64,000 nucleotides of DNA, from contig JAGOJY010000004.1 of the NCBI GenBank assembly GCA_017994815.1, positions 1 through 64,000 on the forward strand, given 5' to 3'. The DNA comes from Acidobacteriota bacterium. GTDB taxonomy: Bacteria > Acidobacteriota > Polarisedimenticolia > J045. Shown one piece after another: positions 60,683-64,000 of this stretch. Made by a program: the position numbers and the translations under genes. How positions within the stretch are numbered: the stretch's first letter is position 1; each line of letters starts with the position of its first letter. The notes beneath the pieces are model-generated. The model worked only from the letters and a program-made list of their open reading frames with translations, did no database searches and was not told the DNA's origin.

Positions 60683-62566
60683 ATGAGGCAACAGAAACGG
60701 ACGGGCTTCAGCCTCGGCGAGCGGATGGTCATGTCGTTCGCCGCAGGTCTCGACCGGCGCAAGCCCTGGCACAAGCGCGGCCTGTGGCTCGGCGCGACGA
60801 GCATCCTCGCGACGCGTGTCCGGCTGCGCCACTGGAACCTTGTCGATACCGGGTCGGTGCCGGGCGGTTCAGCGGCCGCGGCGGCGGTCTCGCCCGCGCC
60901 CGACGAGCGCCACCTGCGGGCCCGCGCCGCGGACGGCCGCTTCAACGACCTCGGCTCCCCCGACATGGGCCGTGCCGGCACCCTGTTCGGCCGCAACATG
61001 CCGCTGCAGCGCTGTTTCCCGGCGGGCGACGCGAGCGTGCCGCGCGACCTCCTGGAGCCGAACCCCCGCGCGATCAGCGAGCAACTCCTCGCCCGCGAGG
61101 GCGGGTTCATGCCGGTGCCGTTCCTCAACCTTCTCGCCGCGGCGTGGCTGCAGTTCATGATCCACGACTGGATGGGCCACGACAACGAGAAGGACCAGCC
61201 GATCGAGTTCGCCGTGCCACCCGGCAGCGACTGGGGCGAGCCGACGATGTCCGTGCGCCGCACGCGGCGCGACCCGGCGCGCAGCGCCGGCCCGCCCGTC
61301 TACGGCAACGTGTGCACGCACTGGTGGGACGGCTCGCAGCTGTACGGCAACTCGGCGGAGCGCGAGCGCGAGCTGCGCTCCGGTGTCGACGGCAAGCTCC
61401 GGCTCGACGACGGCGGGCTGCTCCCGCTGGAGCGCAAGGCGCACGGCGAGGTCGACCTCACCGGTGTTAACGAGAACTGGTGGGTCGGCCTGTCGGTGAT
61501 GCACACGCTGTTCGCGCGCGAGCACAACCGCATCTGCGAGATGCTGAAGAACACCCCCCGCGCGCGGCGCGAGGGCTGGGACGACGATCGCCTGTTCGAC
61601 CAGGCGCGGCTGGTCAACGCCGCGCTGCTGGCGAAGATCCACACCGTGGAGTGGACGCCGGCGATCCTGCCGCACCGGACGACCGCCTACGGGCTCAAGG
61701 GGAACTGGTGGGGCCTGTTCGGCAAGCGCGGCTCGCGCCTGTTCCGGCACGTCACGCGCTGGGACCTCCTGCGCGGCATCCCCGGTTCGCACGCCGACCA
61801 CCACGCCGCGCCGTACGCGATCACCGACGATTTCACCGCCGTGTACCGCATGCACGCGCTGCTGCCGGACAGCATCACGTTCCGCGACAGCGGCGACGAC
61901 CGCGAGCTGCGCCGGCTCGGCTTCCTGGAGGCGACCGAGCAGGGCGTGCGGCCGCTCGTGCGCGAGCTGGGCTTCGACAACGCTGTCTACAGCCTCGGCC
62001 GCGAGCATCCCGGCATGCTGGCGCTGGGCAACTTCCCCGACAGCCTGCGCAACTTCACGCGGCCCAACGGCAACCGCATCGACCTGGCCGCCGTGGACAT
62101 CCTGCGCGACCGCGAGCGCGGCGTCCCGCGCTACAACGAGTTCCGCGAGTTCCTCGGGCTGCCGCGGGTGCGCAGCTTCGAAGACCTGCTCGGCGCGCCC
62201 AAGCCGGGCGACGCCGTCGCCCGGGCGCGCTACGACAAGTACCTGCCGCGATTGAAGCAGCTCTACGGCGACGACATCGACCGGGTGGACCTGCTGATCG
62301 GCCTGTACGCCGAGCCGCTGATCGATGGCTTCGGCTTCAGCGAGACCGCGTTCTTCCTGTTCATCCTGATGGCCTCGCGCCGGCTGAAGAGCGACCGCTT
62401 CCTGACCGACGACTACCGCCCGGAGGTCTACACGCCCGAGGGGATCCGCTGGATCGAGGACACGACCATGCTCGACGTCCTGCGCCGCAACGTCCCGGCG
62501 CTGGCCCCGGCGCTGGCCGGGCTGGACAACGCCTTCAATCCCTGGAACGTCCCCGCCGCGCACTGA
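60683..62566 (+). CDS. heme peroxidase/alpha-dioxygenase-like protein
   Basis: This 627-aa protein belongs to the peroxidase-cyclooxygenase superfamily. The distal-His segment is FMIHDWMGHD (His161). The substrate-side motif LSVMHTLFAREHNRICEML is followed by KIHTVEWTPAILPH. YGLKGNWWGLFGKR and the proximal region TAVYRMHALLPD resemble plant alpha-dioxygenases (PIOX). Such enzymes oxygenate fatty acids. No signal peptide is evident. A metallo-beta-lactamase-fold gene follows after 24 bp and is probably co-transcribed. The ribosome site is weak. Confidence 0.88.
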   Translation: MRQQKRTGFSLGERMVMSFAAGLDRRKPWHKRGLWLGATSILATRVRLRHWNLVDTGSVPGGSAAAAAVSPAPDERHLRARAADGRFNDLGSPDMGRAGTLFGRNMPLQRCFPAGDASVPRDLLEPNPRAISEQLLAREGGFMPVPFLNLLAAAWLQFMIHDWMGHDNEKDQPIEFAVPPGSDWGEPTMSVRRTRRDPARSAGPPVYGNVCTHWWDGSQLYGNSAERERELRSGVDGKLRLDDGGLLPLERKAHGEVDLTGVNENWWVGLSVMHTLFAREHNRICEMLKNTPRARREGWDDDRLFDQARLVNAALLAKIHTVEWTPAILPHRTTAYGLKGNWWGLFGKRGSRLFRHVTRWDLLRGIPGSHADHHAAPYAITDDFTAVYRMHALLPDSITFRDSGDDRELRRLGFLEATEQGVRPLVRELGFDNAVYSLGREHPGMLALGNFPDSLRNFTRPNGNRIDLAAVDILRDRERGVPRYNEFREFLGLPRVRSFEDLLGAPKPGDAVARARYDKYLPRLKQLYGDDIDRVDLLIGLYAEPLIDGFGFSETAFFLFILMASRRLKSDRFLTDDYRPEVYTPEGIRWIEDTTMLDVLRRNVPALAPALAGLDNAFNPWNVPAAH

Positions 62567-62590
62567 CGGGCGCGCGGATCGGAGTCGGAC

Positions 62591-63418
62591 ATGCGCAATG
62601 CGACGATCGCCCCCGCGACGCCCTCCGCCGAAACGCCGGCCCGGCACAGCCCGCGCGCCGCACCGTTCCCTGCCACCCCCGCGCTGCACCCGGTTTCGCA
62701 GCGCTTCGGCCGCGTGCACTCCTACATCCTCGACGACGGCCACGGCCTGACGGTCATCGACGCCCTGGGCGACGGGTTGGCGCGGCCGCTTCTGGAGCAA
62801 CTGGCGTCGCTCGGCCGTGCGCCGGGCGAGATCCGCAACATCATCCTCACGCACGCACACCTGACGCACGTCAAGGGCGCGTGGGCGCTCAAGCGCGCCA
62901 GCGGTGCGCGGGTCTTCGCGCCGGCCGCGGAGCGCGACGTGATCGAGGGCCGACGCCCTTCCAACCAGACCACGTGGATCCCGCGCCGGCCGTGGCGCGT
63001 CTGGCCGCAGCAGTACGCCCTCAACGTCAGCAACGTCCTGTGGCGACTCGGGATCCGCCTCTCCGCGCTGACGCCACCGCCGGTCGTGGTCGACACGACG
63101 ATCGTGAGCGATGGCCAGCGGATCGGCCCCGTCATCGCCTTCAAGACGCCCGGCCACACCCCCGGCAGCACGTCGTTCTACTGGCCGGAAACCGAGACGC
63201 TCTTCGCCGGCGACGCGCTGGTGACGTGGCCGCGCCTGGAGTTGGGCTGGCGCGGCCTGACGGAAGACTACGCGCAGAACGTGCGCTCGATCCGCGCGCT
63301 GGTCACCGAATTCGAGTCGCGCGGCTGGAGCATCCGCACCCTCGCCACGGGGCACGGGCCACCGATCCAGCTCGACGGACTCGCCGCGCTCCAGCGGCTG
63401 CTGGCGGACGCGCGCTAG
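62591..63418 (+). CDS. metallo-beta-lactamase-fold protein with altered metal motif
   Basis: This 275-aa protein shows the MBL fold: VHSYILDDGHGLTVIDALGDG, ILTHAHLTH, FKTPGHTPGS, LFAGDAL and ATGHGPP. The signature HxHxDH reads His88-Ala-His90-Leu-Thr-His93, so the Asp that binds the second metal is Thr92. The other ligands (His in PGHTPG, Asp in AGDAL, the last His) appear present. It may bind one metal or have a changed activity. GGAG precedes the ATG and the dioxygenase-like gene is 24 bp upstream, suggesting action on an oxylipin-type product. Confidence 0.85.
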   Translation: MRNATIAPATPSAETPARHSPRAAPFPATPALHPVSQRFGRVHSYILDDGHGLTVIDALGDGLARPLLEQLASLGRAPGEIRNIILTHAHLTHVKGAWALKRASGARVFAPAAERDVIEGRRPSNQTTWIPRRPWRVWPQQYALNVSNVLWRLGIRLSALTPPPVVVDTTIVSDGQRIGPVIAFKTPGHTPGSTSFYWPETETLFAGDALVTWPRLELGWRGLTEDYAQNVRSIRALVTEFESRGWSIRTLATGHGPPIQLDGLAALQRLLADAR

Positions 63419-63525
63419 AAGCTGTCGTAGATGAACCCACCGGCGATGCCGCTGCAGAGCGCGATCGCCGCCAGCACGAGCAGCGCGTAGAGGATCCCGC
63501 CGAGGAGCCCGAGCACCTTTCTCAT
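63415..63525 (-). CDS. 36-aa single-helix membrane protein
   Basis: MRKVLGLLGGILYALLVLAA starts a one-helix protein ending FIYDSF. The ATG overlaps the stop of the upstream gene by 4 bp (ATGA). Its 3' end overlaps the convergent MBL gene by 4 bp. The positive start, long hydrophobic stretch and coupling support a real small membrane protein, possibly a partner of the upstream gene product. Confidence 0.6.
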   Translation of the reverse strand: MRKVLGLLGGILYALLVLAAIALCSGIAGGFIYDSF

Positions 63526-64000
63526 CGCGATCGCGCCTCTTCCTGCTCGATCCACCCGCCGATCCGGTCGGCCATGATCGCGCACCCCTCGCCGAAGAAG
63601 TGGCCCGTGTCGGCGAACCAGCGGTCGGGGATGATGCCGCTCGTCCAATAGTCGTGGAACTCGATGCCGTACCGCACCGCCCAATCCTCGAGCGCGGCCC
63701 GGTGCGCTTCGAACTCGTAGACGATCTGCGGGTTCTTCGGCATCGTCAGCACCAGCACGCGCGTCCCCGCGGCCTCGAGCGCCGCCAGCTCGCGGCCGAG
63801 CAGTTCCATGTCGTCACGCACGACCGGCCCGATCGCGTCGGGCCTGACGGGGCGGGCTTTCATCCGCTCCACCCGCGAGAGGGCCGAGCGCATCTCGCGC
63901 CAGGACTTCCGCCGCCCGTCGGGGTGGACATAGTCCAGCAGCGGGGTGTCCCAGCGCCCGTCGCGCACCCGGCTGGCGAGCCAGCCCGCCGCGGCCGCGA
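63522..64000 (-). CDS. SGNH-hydrolase-like protein, 5' end outside window
   Basis: The frame is open to the right edge; only the C-terminal ~160 residues are seen. They include RVLVLTMPKNPQIVYEFEAH, DWAVRYGIEFHDYW and a late DTGHFFGEGCAIMAD, which resembles the Asp-x2-His end of SGNH/DltD-like proteins. The typical N-terminal GDSL block would lie outside the window. A GTG at 63968 is in frame but probably internal. The small membrane gene is coupled to its stop. Confidence 0.6.
   Translation of the reverse strand, partial: AAAAGWLASRVRDGRWDTPLLDYVHPDGRRKSWREMRSALSRVERMKARPVRPDAIGPVVRDDMELLGRELAALEAAGTRVLVLTMPKNPQIVYEFEAHRAALEDWAVRYGIEFHDYWTSGIIPDRWFADTGHFFGEGCAIMADRIGGWIEQEEARSR

Noticed and set aside
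58613-62566. A 1,317-aa protein ending in the heme peroxidase
   Set aside because: Only the portion from 60683 resembles a protein family. The earlier part overlaps two real genes in other frames.
1-64000. tRNA, rRNA, CRISPR array, IS element or prophage
   Set aside because: I looked for T-loop motifs, regularly spaced direct repeats and transposase or phage motifs, and found none.

Overview
The window is 64 kb of very GC-rich bacterial DNA, densely packed with genes on both strands. I see no tRNA, rRNA, CRISPR array, insertion sequence or phage gene. An apolipoprotein N-acyltransferase, several lipobox lipoproteins, a DUF481 outer-membrane-type protein, RND pumps and L,D-transpeptidases point to a diderm (Gram-negative-type) cell. 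The large secreted peptidases (S9, tricorn-like S41), DUF1579 and MuiA-type proteins, and a type III polyketide synthase would fit a soil or environmental lineage such as Acidobacteriota or Myxococcota. That placement is inference from gene content. Both edges cut genes.

Layout. 0-4 kb: a truncated hydrolase, a cluster of inverted repeats, two exported proteins, and a Ser/Thr-rich lipoprotein ending in an LPRTG sorting-like signal. 4-8 kb: a cytochrome bd-superfamily pair whose large subunit carries two C-terminal c-type heme domains, followed by L-threonine aldolase. 8-12.6 kb: group II decarboxylase, a lipoprotein, a MuiA-type protein and an O-methyltransferase. 12.7-19.6 kb: a GAF-GAF-AAA+ sigma54 activator, then a strong sigma54 promoter candidate in front of an NHLP-clan (RiPP-leader-like) small protein and an RND efflux pair. 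19.7-26.2 kb: an MMPL transporter, an S9 peptidase and a membrane-anchored hydrolase.

26.2-31 kb: a five-gene overlapping operon read leftwards, made of type III PKS, isoprenylcysteine-type methyltransferase, FAD oxidoreductase, D-2-hydroxyacid dehydrogenase and a D-threonine-aldolase-like PLP enzyme. 31-37 kb: a YyaL-like protein and a tricorn-type protease. 37-41.5 kb: an operon of TIGR01777 protein, cystathionine beta-synthase-like enzyme, cystathionine gamma-lyase-like enzyme and arginine deiminase. 42-45.6 kb: a coiled-coil lipoprotein with a strong terminator, then two L,D-transpeptidases and a companion protein. 45.6-52.7 kb: exported MsrA, a stand-alone STN protein, a secreted multidomain protein, dienelactone hydrolase/NmrA, EVE and GNAT. 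52.8-58.9 kb: a hybrid GAF/PAS histidine kinase, a response regulator, Lnt and PlsC. 58.5-64 kb: a divergent leaderless pair, a DUF1579 protein, an alpha-dioxygenase-like heme peroxidase with an odd metallo-beta-lactamase-fold protein, and a truncated terminal gene.

Many neighbouring genes overlap by 1-8 bp with GTG, TTG or ATG starts, so translational coupling is common. Several genes lack a Shine-Dalgarno sequence and have a -10-like box 6-9 nt before the start codon, suggesting leaderless mRNAs. The best candidates for undescribed biology are the sigma54/NHLP/RND module, the heme-c-bearing cytochrome bd-like pair, the type III PKS operon with amino/hydroxy-acid enzymes, and the lipoprotein with both a lipobox and an LPRTG tail.
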